Shown piece by piece: positions 9,006-17,132 of a stretch of DNA of 38,149 bases. The notes beneath the pieces were generated by a model that saw nothing but the letters and a program-made list of their open reading frames with translations, made no database searches and was not told the DNA's origin. The position numbers and the translations under genes were made by a program. The stretch is from NCBI GenBank assembly GCA_012269555.1, contig JAAXKA010000230.1, positions 1 to 38,149 of the forward strand, read 5' to 3'. Positions within the stretch are counted from its first letter, which is position 1. Each line of letters opens with the position of its first letter. This DNA comes from Alphaproteobacteria bacterium. Lineage in GTDB: Bacteria; Pseudomonadota; Alphaproteobacteria; Puniceispirillales; Puniceispirillaceae.

Positions 9006-9750
9006 TACACGAAATCAGAATAGAGCAAGTAGACCTCTACAAGTAGCAGAGGCTATAAAAAACTTTGTAGTTTCAGAAGCGCTTCAACCCGGAGATAAAC
9101 TTCCCAATGAGGCTGAGCTTATAAAAAGGTTCAGTATGGCAAAAGGAACAATCAGGGAAGCAATGCGAATTCTTGAGGCGCAGGGTCTTGTTAAGACTAG
9201 AACAGGGCCTGGAGGAGGGTGTTTTGTGCATGAAGTATCAGAGAATAGAACACGAGCTTTACTCTCAAATTATTTTTATTTCAAACATCTGAGTATTACT
9301 GATATCTATCAAATTAGAAAAAAATTAGAGCCCGAGTTGGTTTCAAACTTAGCCGGTAAACTAACGAGAGAGGATATTGCAGAACTTGAAACAATTATGG
9401 AAGAATATAAAACGCCGCCTCAAAACAAAGAAGAGGATAGAATTCATCATGAAGCATCCCTTCGTTTTCATTCCAAACTTGCTGAATATGCAAAGAATCA
9501 TCTTCTTGGATTTATCATTGGTTTTATAGCAGAAACCTTATCAGAAATGACCACAAATCGTCGTCTTTTTGATTATCCAAACTTACAATTATGGCGAGAA
9601 GGTAGGGAGTTTCAACTTAATTTATTAAAAGCTATTAAGTCCGGTGATTCCAAAAAGGCTAGTGAAATAATGACTAACCATATGAGTTTTGCTGAGAAAT
9701 TAATGCAACAACAAGAGTTCAAGGTTGAGCGAAGGTTTAGTGATTTTTAA
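8974..9750 (+). CDS. GntR-family transcriptional regulator, FadR/FCD subfamily
   Basis: A 258-residue regulator. The N-terminal winged helix (about 22-90) contains GDKLPNEAELIKRFSMAKGTIREAMRILEAQGLVKTR, the classic GntR DNA-binding pattern. It is followed by an FCD-type all-helical ligand domain starting at the YQIRKKLEPELVSNLAG segment, with later His residues (HHEASLRFHSKLAE, and TNHMSF near the end) at positions where FCD domains bind metal or acid ligands. The ATG lies 32 bases inside the DppF-type gene, so it is co-expressed with the transporter. Such regulators usually repress a linked catabolic or uptake operon and release DNA on binding a small acid. The tandem palindromes at 3527-3558 are a candidate target. 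Confidence 0.88.
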   Translation: MSHVITRPNNNTRNQNRASRPLQVAEAIKNFVVSEALQPGDKLPNEAELIKRFSMAKGTIREAMRILEAQGLVKTRTGPGGGCFVHEVSENRTRALLSNYFYFKHLSITDIYQIRKKLEPELVSNLAGKLTREDIAELETIMEEYKTPPQNKEEDRIHHEASLRFHSKLAEYAKNHLLGFIIGFIAETLSEMTTNRRLFDYPNLQLWREGREFQLNLLKAIKSGDSKKASEIMTNHMSFAEKLMQQQEFKVERRFSDF

Positions 9751-9798
9751 AACTTACTATTTGTAACAGGGATAATTAAGTTACGTATTCATAGCGTG

Positions 9799-10896
9799 CT
9801 AATTAAGACGCTTTCCAGTGTCAGCGTCAAAATAAGAAACTTTATCCATATTGAAAGTAAATTTCATTTCTATACCTGTTTTAGCTTCTGTTTCTGCCTG
9901 AAGCCGCGCTGTTACTTCCTTTCCACCTAAGTTTATAAGAACGTAAGTATCAGCTCCGGCTGGTTCAACAACATCTACGTTACAGGAAGCGAGCTGAAGA
10001 TTGCGCCCCTTCCTCAACTTTGAATCTCCTATATCCTCAGGTCGCAAACCAAGCACAATATTTTCTGGGAGTTTAGTTATGTTTTCGTCATATAAAGTAA
10101 GTGGTTTCCCAGTGTTTCTTTCTATAACGAACTTAGTTCCTTTCCCATTTTTTTTGGCCTTAGCTGGTATAAGATTCATGGCGGGTGAACCCATAAAATC
10201 AGCAACAAATAGGTTGGAAGGATGATTATAAATCTCTGCTGGAGTTCCAATTTGTTGAACTATACCCCCATTCATTACTACTATTTTTGTTGCTAATGTC
10301 ATTGCTTCAATTTGATCATGGGTTACGTAAACCATAGATGCATTTAAATTTTGGTGGAGTTTTTTAATTTCTGTGCGCATCTCAACCCTAAGTTTAGCAT
10401 CTAAGTTAGAGAGAGGTTCATCAAAAAGAAACAATTTTGGGTCACGAACAAGTGCGCGTCCCATAGCAACACGCTGGCGCTGGCCACCAGAAAGTTGTCC
10501 AGGGCGTCTGCTTAATAAAGATTCGATTTGAAGCTGTTTTGCCACTTCTAAAAGCTTCTTATCTCGCTCATTTTTTTCAATTCCACGAACTTTCATACCA
10601 AAAGTAATATTTTGACCAACCGTCATAGTTGGGTATAGGGCATAAGATTGAAATACCATTGCAATATCTCTATCTTTGGGGCTTATAGTCGTCATATCAC
10701 GTCCATCAATTGCAATAGAACCTCCACTAATAGGCTCAAGTCCAGCTATGCAGTTTAGGAGTGTTGATTTTCCACAACCAGATGGTCCAACCAGCACCAG
10801 AAAATCACCTTCTTCAATAGCAACATTTATATTGTTTAAGATATTTAGGGTTCCAAAATCTTTATTGAGATTTTTAATTTCTAAAATTTTAGACAT
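9799..10896 (-). CDS. Sugar ABC transporter ATPase, MalK/UgpC type
   Basis: A 365-residue nucleotide-binding subunit. It shows Walker A GPSGCGKST at about 38-46, signature LSGGQRQRVAMGRAL, Walker B LFLFDEPLSNLDAK, H-loop THDQIEAM, and the MalK-type C-terminal regulatory OB (TOBE) region after about residue 235, including the LGLRPEDIG motif. It is the last gene of the operon that starts with the sugar binding protein, five bases after the second permease gene. It converges on the GntR regulator gene with a 48-base spacer. It energises sugar import through the two permeases encoded upstream in the operon. Confidence 0.9.
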   Translation of the reverse strand: MSKILEIKNLNKDFGTLNILNNINVAIEEGDFLVLVGPSGCGKSTLLNCIAGLEPISGGSIAIDGRDMTTISPKDRDIAMVFQSYALYPTMTVGQNITFGMKVRGIEKNERDKKLLEVAKQLQIESLLSRRPGQLSGGQRQRVAMGRALVRDPKLFLFDEPLSNLDAKLRVEMRTEIKKLHQNLNASMVYVTHDQIEAMTLATKIVVMNGGIVQQIGTPAEIYNHPSNLFVADFMGSPAMNLIPAKAKKNGKGTKFVIERNTGKPLTLYDENITKLPENIVLGLRPEDIGDSKLRKGRNLQLASCNVDVVEPAGADTYVLINLGGKEVTARLQAETEAKTGIEMKFTFNMDKVSYFDADTGKRLN

Positions 10897-10901
10897 ATCA
10901 A

Positions 10902-11792
10902 TTAACCTTTTACAGAACCGGCTGTTAACCCACGAATGAAATATTTTCCGGCAATAATGTATACGAGAAGCGTTGGAAGAGCAGCAATAATTGCTGCAGC
11001 CATATCTACGTTATATTCTTTAACACCAGTAGTTGAATTTACAATATTATTTAGGGCAACAGTAACCGGCTGAGTGCCAGCTTCTGAAAACGAAACCCCA
11101 AACAGAAAATCATTCCAAATTTGTGTAAACTGCCAAATCACGGTTACAACAATAATTGGAAGTGATAGAGGGAGAAATATTGAGATAAAAATTCTAAAAA
11201 AAGTTGCACCATCCATTTTAGCAGCTTTAACTAGTTCGCTCGGAATGGAAACATAATAATTGCGAAAGAAAAGAGTTGTAAAACCTATCCCATAAATTAC
11301 GTGAACAAACACAAGACCACTTATTGATCCAGCTAAATTTATTAATCCAAGTACACGAGCCATAGGTAAAAGAACAACTTGAAATGGAATGAAGCAGCCG
11401 AATAGCATAAGAGAAAAAATTAGGTTAGCTCCTTTAAATTTCCATTGTGATAAAACATATCCATTTAAAGCACCTATTAAGGTGGAAATTATTACAGCGG
11501 GCACTGCCAAAAGAACTGAGTTCCAGAAGAAAGGTTTTAATCCCTCGCATTGTATGCCTGTACATGCACTTGACCATGCTGTTTTCCATGCATCAAAAGT
11601 AATTTCTCGAGGCAAATCAATGAGTGAGCCTGTTCTAATTTCTTCTAGGCTCTTTAACGAAGTCGTTATCATAACAAAAAGTGGCATAAGATAATAAATT
11701 GCAAAGATACCTAACAGGATAAATAATATACTTCTCATTATGAAATTTTGAATTTGTGGTTCGTTTTCATATTTAGAATTGATATTAGTCAT
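10902..11792 (-). CDS. gtsC: Sugar ABC transporter permease, MalG/GtsC type
   Basis: A 296-residue inner-membrane permease with about six helices. The EAA loop is SELVKAAKMDGATFFRIFISIFLP near residues 190-213, and the terminal GLTAGSVKG motif is characteristic of MalG-like carbohydrate permeases. The periplasmic segment AWSSACTGIQCEG between helices 1 and 2 resembles the corresponding segment of GtsC-type glucose permeases. The start overlaps the preceding permease gene by eight bases. The symbol follows the Pseudomonas glucose-transport locus because the binding protein and the linked two-component system also match it; the sugar specificity is inferred. Confidence 0.82.
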   Translation of the reverse strand: MTNINSKYENEPQIQNFIMRSILFILLGIFAIYYLMPLFVMITTSLKSLEEIRTGSLIDLPREITFDAWKTAWSSACTGIQCEGLKPFFWNSVLLAVPAVIISTLIGALNGYVLSQWKFKGANLIFSLMLFGCFIPFQVVLLPMARVLGLINLAGSISGLVFVHVIYGIGFTTLFFRNYYVSIPSELVKAAKMDGATFFRIFISIFLPLSLPIIVVTVIWQFTQIWNDFLFGVSFSEAGTQPVTVALNNIVNSTTGVKEYNVDMAAAIIAALPTLLVYIIAGKYFIRGLTAGSVKG

Positions 11793-12657
11793 TTTTCGCT
11801 CTCAATTCTGAATACAGATATGGAACCACAATCGCGAATACAACTGCCATCATAACCATTGCGGAACTAGCTGCTTGACCAATATTCCCGCGAGAAAAGG
11901 CCATGGTGTACATATACGTCGCTGGAAGGTCCGTAGCATAACCAGGGCCTCCGCCCGTGAGAGCAATTACGAGATCAAAACTCTTAATAGCAAGATGAGC
12001 AAGAACGATAAATGCGGATAAAAAAATTGCAGCCATGGAAGGTAAAATAATCGATGAATAAATACGCCATGTAGGAATTCCGTCAACTTGAGCGGCTTTA
12101 ATTATCTCTTGATCTACAGATCTTAATCCAGCGAGAAAAAGAGCCATCACGAAGCCAGAAGCTTGCCATACCCCTGCCAATACAACTGTATAAATTGCCA
12201 TTTTGGGGTCTACTAACCAATTAAATGAAAAGCTTTCCCATCCCCATCCCTTTACCATTGCCTCAATACCGAGGCCAGGGTTTAATATCCATTTCCATGC
12301 TGTGCCTGTAACGATCAGAGATAAAGCCATTGGGTATAGGTATATTGTCCGAATTACCCCTTCAGCCCGAATTTTTTGGTCTAATAAAATAGCTAATAAA
12401 AGACCAAGGAGCATAGAAATAAATATGAATAAAAATCCAAAAATAAATAAATTTGAAAACGCTACATCCCAACGAGGAGATTCAAACAATCTTTCGTACT
12501 GAATCATTCCCACTATGTCATATTTTGGTAATAGTTTAGATTTGGTAAAAGACACCCATGCAGTCCAACCAATAAAACCGTAAACAAAAATTATGATTGC
12601 AACAAATGATGGTGCGAGAACTAATTTTGGTAGGTGTTTTTCAAACCATTCTGACAC
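11785..12657 (-). CDS. gtsB: Sugar ABC transporter permease, MalF/GtsB type
   Basis: A 290-residue permease starting at the GTG at 12657. This start was chosen because a strong GGGGGGA ribosome-binding stretch (12664-12670) lies six bases before it; a TTG at 12672 would add five residues but has no such site. The protein begins SEWFEKHLPKLVLAPSF, typical of GtsB-like permeases. It has six helices and an EAA loop EIIKAAQVDGIPTWRIYSSIILPSM. Together with the GtsC-type subunit it forms the inner-membrane channel. The gene sits just downstream of an intrinsic-terminator-like hairpin, so its expression should be lower than that of the binding-protein gene. Confidence 0.83.
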   Translation of the reverse strand: MSEWFEKHLPKLVLAPSFVAIIIFVYGFIGWTAWVSFTKSKLLPKYDIVGMIQYERLFESPRWDVAFSNLFIFGFLFIFISMLLGLLLAILLDQKIRAEGVIRTIYLYPMALSLIVTGTAWKWILNPGLGIEAMVKGWGWESFSFNWLVDPKMAIYTVVLAGVWQASGFVMALFLAGLRSVDQEIIKAAQVDGIPTWRIYSSIILPSMAAIFLSAFIVLAHLAIKSFDLVIALTGGGPGYATDLPATYMYTMAFSRGNIGQAASSAMVMMAVVFAIVVPYLYSELRAKND

Positions 12658-12674
12658 AGCATTTCCCCCCAATG

Positions 12675-12707
12675 AAAAAAGTCCCTGTGCTTTGTAAGCA
12701 CAGGGAC
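12675..12707 (-). terminator. Hairpin plus T-run after the sugar binding-protein gene
   Basis: A perfect 12-bp stem (12681-12692 with 12696-12707, core GTCCCTGTGC/GCACAGGGAC) with a three-base loop lies between the binding-protein and first permease genes. Read on the minus strand it is followed directly by six T (complement of 12675-12680). This is a textbook intrinsic terminator placed inside an operon, so it likely acts as a partial terminator or attenuator setting the binding-protein to permease ratio. Confidence 0.8.
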
Positions 12708-12716
12708 AATCTCATT

Positions 12717-13964
12717 TTACATGCTGTTTGCAACTGCGTTTGCAAGCATCTCAACTGCTTCACTTGAAGACATATCAGAATTAAAGTGAGCTGTCACAAC
12801 ATCAGTAATAGCGCCTGCCTGTGCTCCTCTTAGAGCCATTCCATGCGCATAAGACGGTAATAATGACCCGCCTGAATTACTTGCTGCCATGTCCTGCGCA
12901 GATGTATGAGCACATGGATCAAAATCATCTAGAGCAACATCAACACGTGCAGGAATAGAACCCTTGTTCATGTTGAACACTTTTTGGAAATTTTTACCAA
13001 CAATTAATTCAGCAAGAAGCATCTGGCCAGCCTCTTTATCAGAACCATCCACATCAAACATTGCAAAACTATCAACGTTATATAAGAAACCATCACCAGG
13101 TGTAGAGGCACATAAGAAGTCTATTCCAGGACGCTTTCCAGCAGCCAGAAATTCACCTTTTGCCCAATCACCCATAATCTGGAACGCAGCTTCACCATTC
13201 ATAACCATTGCTGTTGCAAGATTCCAGTCACGACCAGAAAAATTGCTATCTACAAAACCGCGCATAGTGCGCATTTGGTCAAATACTGCCTTCATAGAGT
13301 CAGACTTGAGAGTATTCTGGTCTAATTCTACGAATGCCTTATGGAAAAACTCAGGTCCTCCGATTCCCAACGCAACTGCTTCAAATACTGTTGCATCTTG
13401 CCATGCTTGTCCGCCATGGGCTAATGGCGTGATGCCAGCAGATTTTAATTTATTCGCTGCAGCATTAAATTCATCCCAAGAAGTTGGCATTGAAATACCG
13501 TTTTCAGCAAGTACGGCGGCGTTTGCCCAAATCCAGTCAATACGATGCACGTTAACTGGTGCAGCACACCATGTTCCTTCACACTTCATGTGGCCTGCAA
13601 TAGAAGCTGGAAGAACATCTGACCATCCTTGGGATTCCGCAACCGAAGAAATATCGGCAAGCACACCTTCTTCATACCATTCTTGAATAGCTGGACCTTT
13701 AAGCTGAACAGCTGTCGGCGCATTACCTGCTAGAACTCTTGCTCTAAGAGCAGTCATAGCAGCATCACCGCCGCCACCAGCGACAGGCATATCAGTCCAT
13801 GTTCCTCCACGAGAAGCAAACTCTTCTTGTAATACCGCTACAGATTTGGCCTCACCTCCTGATGTCCACCAGTGTAAAACTTCTGCCTGTGGCTCAGCTT
13901 TGGCTAAACCTGCTATTGAAATGGTTAACGCAGCGGACGCTGCAATTAAAATTTTGTTATTCAT
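12717..13964 (-). CDS. gtsA: Sugar ABC transporter periplasmic binding protein, GtsA (glucose-type) family
   Basis: A 415-residue binding protein starting at the ATG at 13964, six bases after GGGAG (13971-13975). An upstream in-frame start at 13982 would add six charged residues before the signal peptide and is less likely. The Sec signal peptide ends about AKA-EP (residue 23). The mature protein shows family-1 sugar binding features of the glucose/mannose-type group: VLHWWTSGGEAKSV, VAGGGGDAAMTALRARVLAGNAPTA, and APVNVHRIDWIWAN. Cysteines C128 and C133, and two more later (FLCAST, DPCAHT), could form disulfides in the periplasm. The operon is divergent from an OmpR/EnvZ-type pair, as gts genes are linked to GltR/GtrS in Pseudomonas. 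The ligand is probably a hexose, by homology only. Confidence 0.85.
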   Translation of the reverse strand: MNNKILIAASAALTISIAGLAKAEPQAEVLHWWTSGGEAKSVAVLQEEFASRGGTWTDMPVAGGGGDAAMTALRARVLAGNAPTAVQLKGPAIQEWYEEGVLADISSVAESQGWSDVLPASIAGHMKCEGTWCAAPVNVHRIDWIWANAAVLAENGISMPTSWDEFNAAANKLKSAGITPLAHGGQAWQDATVFEAVALGIGGPEFFHKAFVELDQNTLKSDSMKAVFDQMRTMRGFVDSNFSGRDWNLATAMVMNGEAAFQIMGDWAKGEFLAAGKRPGIDFLCASTPGDGFLYNVDSFAMFDVDGSDKEAGQMLLAELIVGKNFQKVFNMNKGSIPARVDVALDDFDPCAHTSAQDMAASNSGGSLLPSYAHGMALRGAQAGAITDVVTAHFNSDMSSSEAVEMLANAVANSM

Positions 13965-14014
13965 TTTGTACTCCCTATTCAAAATGTTGAATTAGGCATC
14001 TTCAGTTCGAAGGA

Positions 14015-14121
14015 TTTCTGTTTCAATCAGAAAATGTTTTAATTTGTTCGCTATGTAATGAAAACTTGTCATTTTATTACATAAAGTTACATTAATCTGT
14101 ATTTTGTTGCATATAGTTACA
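14015..14121. promoter_or_regulatory. Candidate response-regulator boxes in the gtsA / two-component divergent promoter
   Basis: The 198-base divergent spacer holds two 20-bp direct repeats that differ at three positions: ATTTTATTACATAAAGTTAC at 14071-14090 and ATTTTGTTGCATATAGTTAC at 14101-14120. They are exactly 30 bases apart, about three helical turns. An inverted pair ATGTAAT (14053-14059) and ATTACAT (14076-14082) overlaps the first. A smaller inverted repeat TTTCTG/CAGAAA lies at 14015-14033. Tandem direct repeats are the usual target of OmpR-family regulators, so these are plausible sites for the adjacent regulator. Confidence 0.5.
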
Positions 14122-14162
14122 AAGTTAAAATTAAATCTGCATGTAAAGATAAAGAATTTTAA

Positions 14163-14900
14163 ATGGCGGTACAAAAAATACTCGTTGTTGATGACGATGC
14201 TGAATTGAGAAAGATGATGGCCCACTTTCTTAGTAACAACGGGTTTATGGTATATACAGCTTCAACGGGCGCAGAAATAGAAAATTTTATTAATCAAGGA
14301 CGAATCGATCTTATTCTTTTGGATGTGATGCTTGGTGAGGAAAATGGTGTAGAATTATGCCGTAAATTGCGTGCTCAGCAAGATGTACCTATAATATTTG
14401 TTTCGGCACTGGCAGCTGACCAACAACGAGTTGCAGGTTATGCGGTAGGAGCAGATGATTATATAGGAAAGCCATTTAACCTTGATTTATTGCTGGCAAG
14501 AGTAAAAGCAGTATTGAGGCGGGTTCAGCGTTCTTCATCATTAGCGTATAGAAGAAACATATATACATATCATTTTAAAGGCTGGAAATTTAGCAGCAAA
14601 ACTTCTGAGGCATTCAATCCTCAGGGGGTTCAGGTTGCATTATCGCAGTTAGAGACACGGTTGTTAAAAGTTTTTCTAGCAAATCCTTTTATTGTACTAA
14701 CTCGAGATGAAATTGTTTCGGCAATGGATGTTACTAATGATGGGCAATCGATTTCAGATAATTCTGGGAGAGCTTTAGATGTTTTGGTTGGTCGCTTAAG
14801 AGGTAAAATAGAGATAAATCCCAAAAACCCAACTATTCTGAAGACTGAGAGGGGTATTGGGTATGTGTTTGCGACGGAAGTCACGCGGCAGGAAGAATAA
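14163..14900 (+). CDS. OmpR-family response regulator (GltR-like by context)
   Basis: A 245-residue two-domain regulator. The receiver domain (1 to about 120) has the acidic pocket Asp10-Asp12, phospho-acceptor Asp54 in LLDVML, Ser81 and Lys103 in GKPF, all intact. A winged-helix domain (about 140-240) contains LSQLETRLLKVFLANPFIVLTRDEIV and ends with the TERGIGYVF wing. Its stop codon overlaps the kinase start by one base (TAATG), so the pair is translationally coupled. It is divergent from the GtsA-type sugar operon, which suggests it controls sugar uptake as GltR does in Pseudomonas. The direct repeats at 14071-14120 are a likely binding region. Confidence 0.88.
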   Translation: MAVQKILVVDDDAELRKMMAHFLSNNGFMVYTASTGAEIENFINQGRIDLILLDVMLGEENGVELCRKLRAQQDVPIIFVSALAADQQRVAGYAVGADDYIGKPFNLDLLLARVKAVLRRVQRSSSLAYRRNIYTYHFKGWKFSSKTSEAFNPQGVQVALSQLETRLLKVFLANPFIVLTRDEIVSAMDVTNDGQSISDNSGRALDVLVGRLRGKIEINPKNPTILKTERGIGYVFATEVTRQEE

Positions 14901-16351
14901 TGCACTTTTTCTCAAGTTTAAAAAGCCTTTCTTTAATATGGGTGATGGCTTCGATGTTCTTCGGAATAATTTCTGCCTCATTATGGTGGTATTCAAGCAT
15001 AGAATGGGAGAGACATTTACATAGGTCTTATGTTGCAGGCGTGGTTTTATTTGAAAACGTAAGAGCGGGTGAGAAATTAACAGAGAAGATAAATGCGATA
15101 CAACTCAACGGTCAATTATCAAAATTAGCAGATGCGGGGTTATTCACTAAGTTACCTGATGTTTCTGCTTCGGATTACATTACCCAATTATCTTTAGCCC
15201 CTCAAACAGGGGATATTAACTATAAAAATACTACTTCTCTTGCCGTGATATCTTCTGAACTTAAATATCCATTGGCGGACTTGAGAATAAGTGACACAAA
15301 TTCAGTGGCTGAGAAATTTGGTGATGTAACAAGATTATTAGCTAGTTACTGTTCAGAGCCTATCGTGTACCTGAATTATGGAGACGGGAACTGGTTCAGA
15401 GTTGATGGAAATAAAATATGGGGATGTAAAGTGGCGCCCACAGATCGGCGTCTCTTATCAATTCTATTAATTGTCATTTCTTTAGTAATTTTGATTACTT
15501 TAATTTTGAATACAACTTCAGTATTCCAGACATTTGCTGACAATTTATCAAAACGCGGAGTAATTAAAGGCCCTAATCAATATGAGATGGAAGGACCTAA
15601 AGAATTACGGACGATGATTGAGGCCATCAATAATTACCTTGAAATAGAGCAAGAATCCCTCTCTAGAAGAGCTAATTTTTTATCTGGTGTGAGCCATGAT
15701 CTTGGCACTCCAGCAACGCGTCTCAGGTTGCGAGCCCAGACAATCAAAAACACCGAAATTCGTGATAAATTGAATAGTGATATAGACCAGATGACTGGCA
15801 TGATAGAATCAGTGTTGCTGTATACACAATCAGAAATGAAGTTAGAGGAGCTAAGGCAAATTTCTTTGCATTCTTTGGTAGATTCCGTTGTATCCGATTT
15901 TCAAGATGCCAATCAGCCAGTTAAACTTATTGAACAAAATAAGTTATCAATTTCTTCAAGCACCATACTGTTCAACAGCCAGCCCAAATTACTAAAAAGT
16001 AATTTGTTGTCCTCTCGAAATATTATAGTTTATGCAAGACCCTTATCTATGCAAAGGGCAATTACCAATTTAATTGATAACGCATTAAAATATGGGAGGA
16101 GAGCTGATGTATTCCTGACGGCTGACTCAAAAAAAGCTAAGATTATTATAGATGATTTTGGCAACAAAGAAACTGCAGAAAGTCTGTCAGAGCTCACGGC
16201 TCCTTTTCGAAGAGGTGATAACTCTAAAAATATTAAAGGTATGGGTATTGGACTTGCAATTGTTTCTACAATTGCGGAGCAGCATGGCGGAAGTTTAATT
16301 TTCGATCAATGGGAAAAGGGAATTAGAGCTATTTTGACTATTCCTAGGTAG
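14900..16351 (+). CDS. Sensor histidine kinase (EnvZ/GtrS-like by context)
   Basis: A 483-residue membrane kinase. Helix 1 (about 11-31) and helix 2 (about 184-203) enclose a periplasmic sensor domain of about 150 residues with two cysteines (C151, C176) that could pair. The dimerisation/phospho-transfer region has His266 in GVSHDLGTPATRLRLRAQ. The catalytic domain has N-box RAITNLIDNALKYG and G2 box GMGIGLAIVSTIAEQHGG. The G1 box reads DDFGNKE instead of the usual DxGxG, keeping the first Asp and Gly but losing the second Gly, so kinase activity may be altered. It pairs with the regulator encoded just upstream. A sensed sugar or sugar acid is inferred from the linkage to the gts-like operon. 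Confidence 0.88.
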   Translation: MHFFSSLKSLSLIWVMASMFFGIISASLWWYSSIEWERHLHRSYVAGVVLFENVRAGEKLTEKINAIQLNGQLSKLADAGLFTKLPDVSASDYITQLSLAPQTGDINYKNTTSLAVISSELKYPLADLRISDTNSVAEKFGDVTRLLASYCSEPIVYLNYGDGNWFRVDGNKIWGCKVAPTDRRLLSILLIVISLVILITLILNTTSVFQTFADNLSKRGVIKGPNQYEMEGPKELRTMIEAINNYLEIEQESLSRRANFLSGVSHDLGTPATRLRLRAQTIKNTEIRDKLNSDIDQMTGMIESVLLYTQSEMKLEELRQISLHSLVDSVVSDFQDANQPVKLIEQNKLSISSSTILFNSQPKLLKSNLLSSRNIIVYARPLSMQRAITNLIDNALKYGRRADVFLTADSKKAKIIIDDFGNKETAESLSELTAPFRRGDNSKNIKGMGIGLAIVSTIAEQHGGSLIFDQWEKGIRAILTIPR

Positions 16352-16397
16352 GTTATTTTTTCCTAAAGCATATAAGGGTGAAAATACGTACATAAAT

Positions 16398-17114
16398 CTA
16401 GTTATCCTTTTTAACCGGTTTAAAATTTAAAGATTTGGTTGTTGGAGATAAATTTACTTCGTCAATATTTGTTCCAATTCTGGTATGCAATAAATCATGA
16501 ATTATTTTCGCGATATCTTCTGGTTCTATTGCGTTATTTTCAGTTTCTTTTGGTTCAAAATTTAAGCTCTCAAAAAATGGTGTTCTAACAAAACCTGGGT
16601 TTAACAAACAAACTCTTATTCCAGATGTTGCTACCTCATCTCTTAGGGCCTGACAAAATCCTCTTAAACCAAATTTAGCGGCAGAATATAGTGTACCCTT
16701 TTTCCCTCCTGATAAGCTTGATTCGGAGCCAATAATAAAAATAGTTCCATTTTTTTTATATTTCATATGGCTTACCATGAACCGACATAGTGTAATATGT
16801 GAAATTAGATTCACATTTAGAAAGTTTTGAATTTGTTTTGTAGAGAAATTTTCAATTGGTTGAAAATCTCCATAACCTGCATTACTAACAAAGATATCAA
16901 TATCTGGATGATTTTTTAAGATTTCATTTGATAGTTGAGGTAATCGCTCTATTTTTGACAAATCAGCGGTAATTGGCATATATAGTTCACTTTTATGACT
17001 GAACTTTTCATGTTGTCTTGCCACTCCGACAACAGGGATATCATTTTTTAAAAATAATTCTGCTGTTGCTCTGCCAATGCCGCTGGAACTTCCAGTAATC
17101 AAAACCTTTTTCAT
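16398..17114 (-). CDS. Short-chain dehydrogenase/reductase (SDR)
   Basis: A 238-residue classical SDR, probably NAD(P)-dependent and cytoplasmic. It has the nucleotide-binding TGSSSGIG at 7-14, NAG at 78-80, a catalytic-type Ser in IIGSESS near 130, and Tyr143-x3-Lys147 (YSAAK). NPGFVRTPFF follows, as in classical members. The substrate cannot be inferred from sequence. It is the last gene of a minus-strand run, 18 bases after the radical SAM gene, and converges on the histidine kinase gene across a 46-base spacer. Its fixed position with a radical SAM enzyme and a nucleosidase suggests a shared pathway rather than a housekeeping fatty-acid role. Confidence 0.85.
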   Translation of the reverse strand: MKKVLITGSSSGIGRATAELFLKNDIPVVGVARQHEKFSHKSELYMPITADLSKIERLPQLSNEILKNHPDIDIFVSNAGYGDFQPIENFSTKQIQNFLNVNLISHITLCRFMVSHMKYKKNGTIFIIGSESSLSGGKKGTLYSAAKFGLRGFCQALRDEVATSGIRVCLLNPGFVRTPFFESLNFEPKETENNAIEPEDIAKIIHDLLHTRIGTNIDEVNLSPTTKSLNFKPVKKDN

Positions 17115-17132
17115 ATTATAGGACTTTCAAAT

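Noticed and set aside
12964-13686. A 240-codon plus-strand open frame
   Set aside because: It is entirely antisense to the GtsA-type binding protein, whose signal peptide and family motifs are clear; the antisense product shows no recognisable domain.
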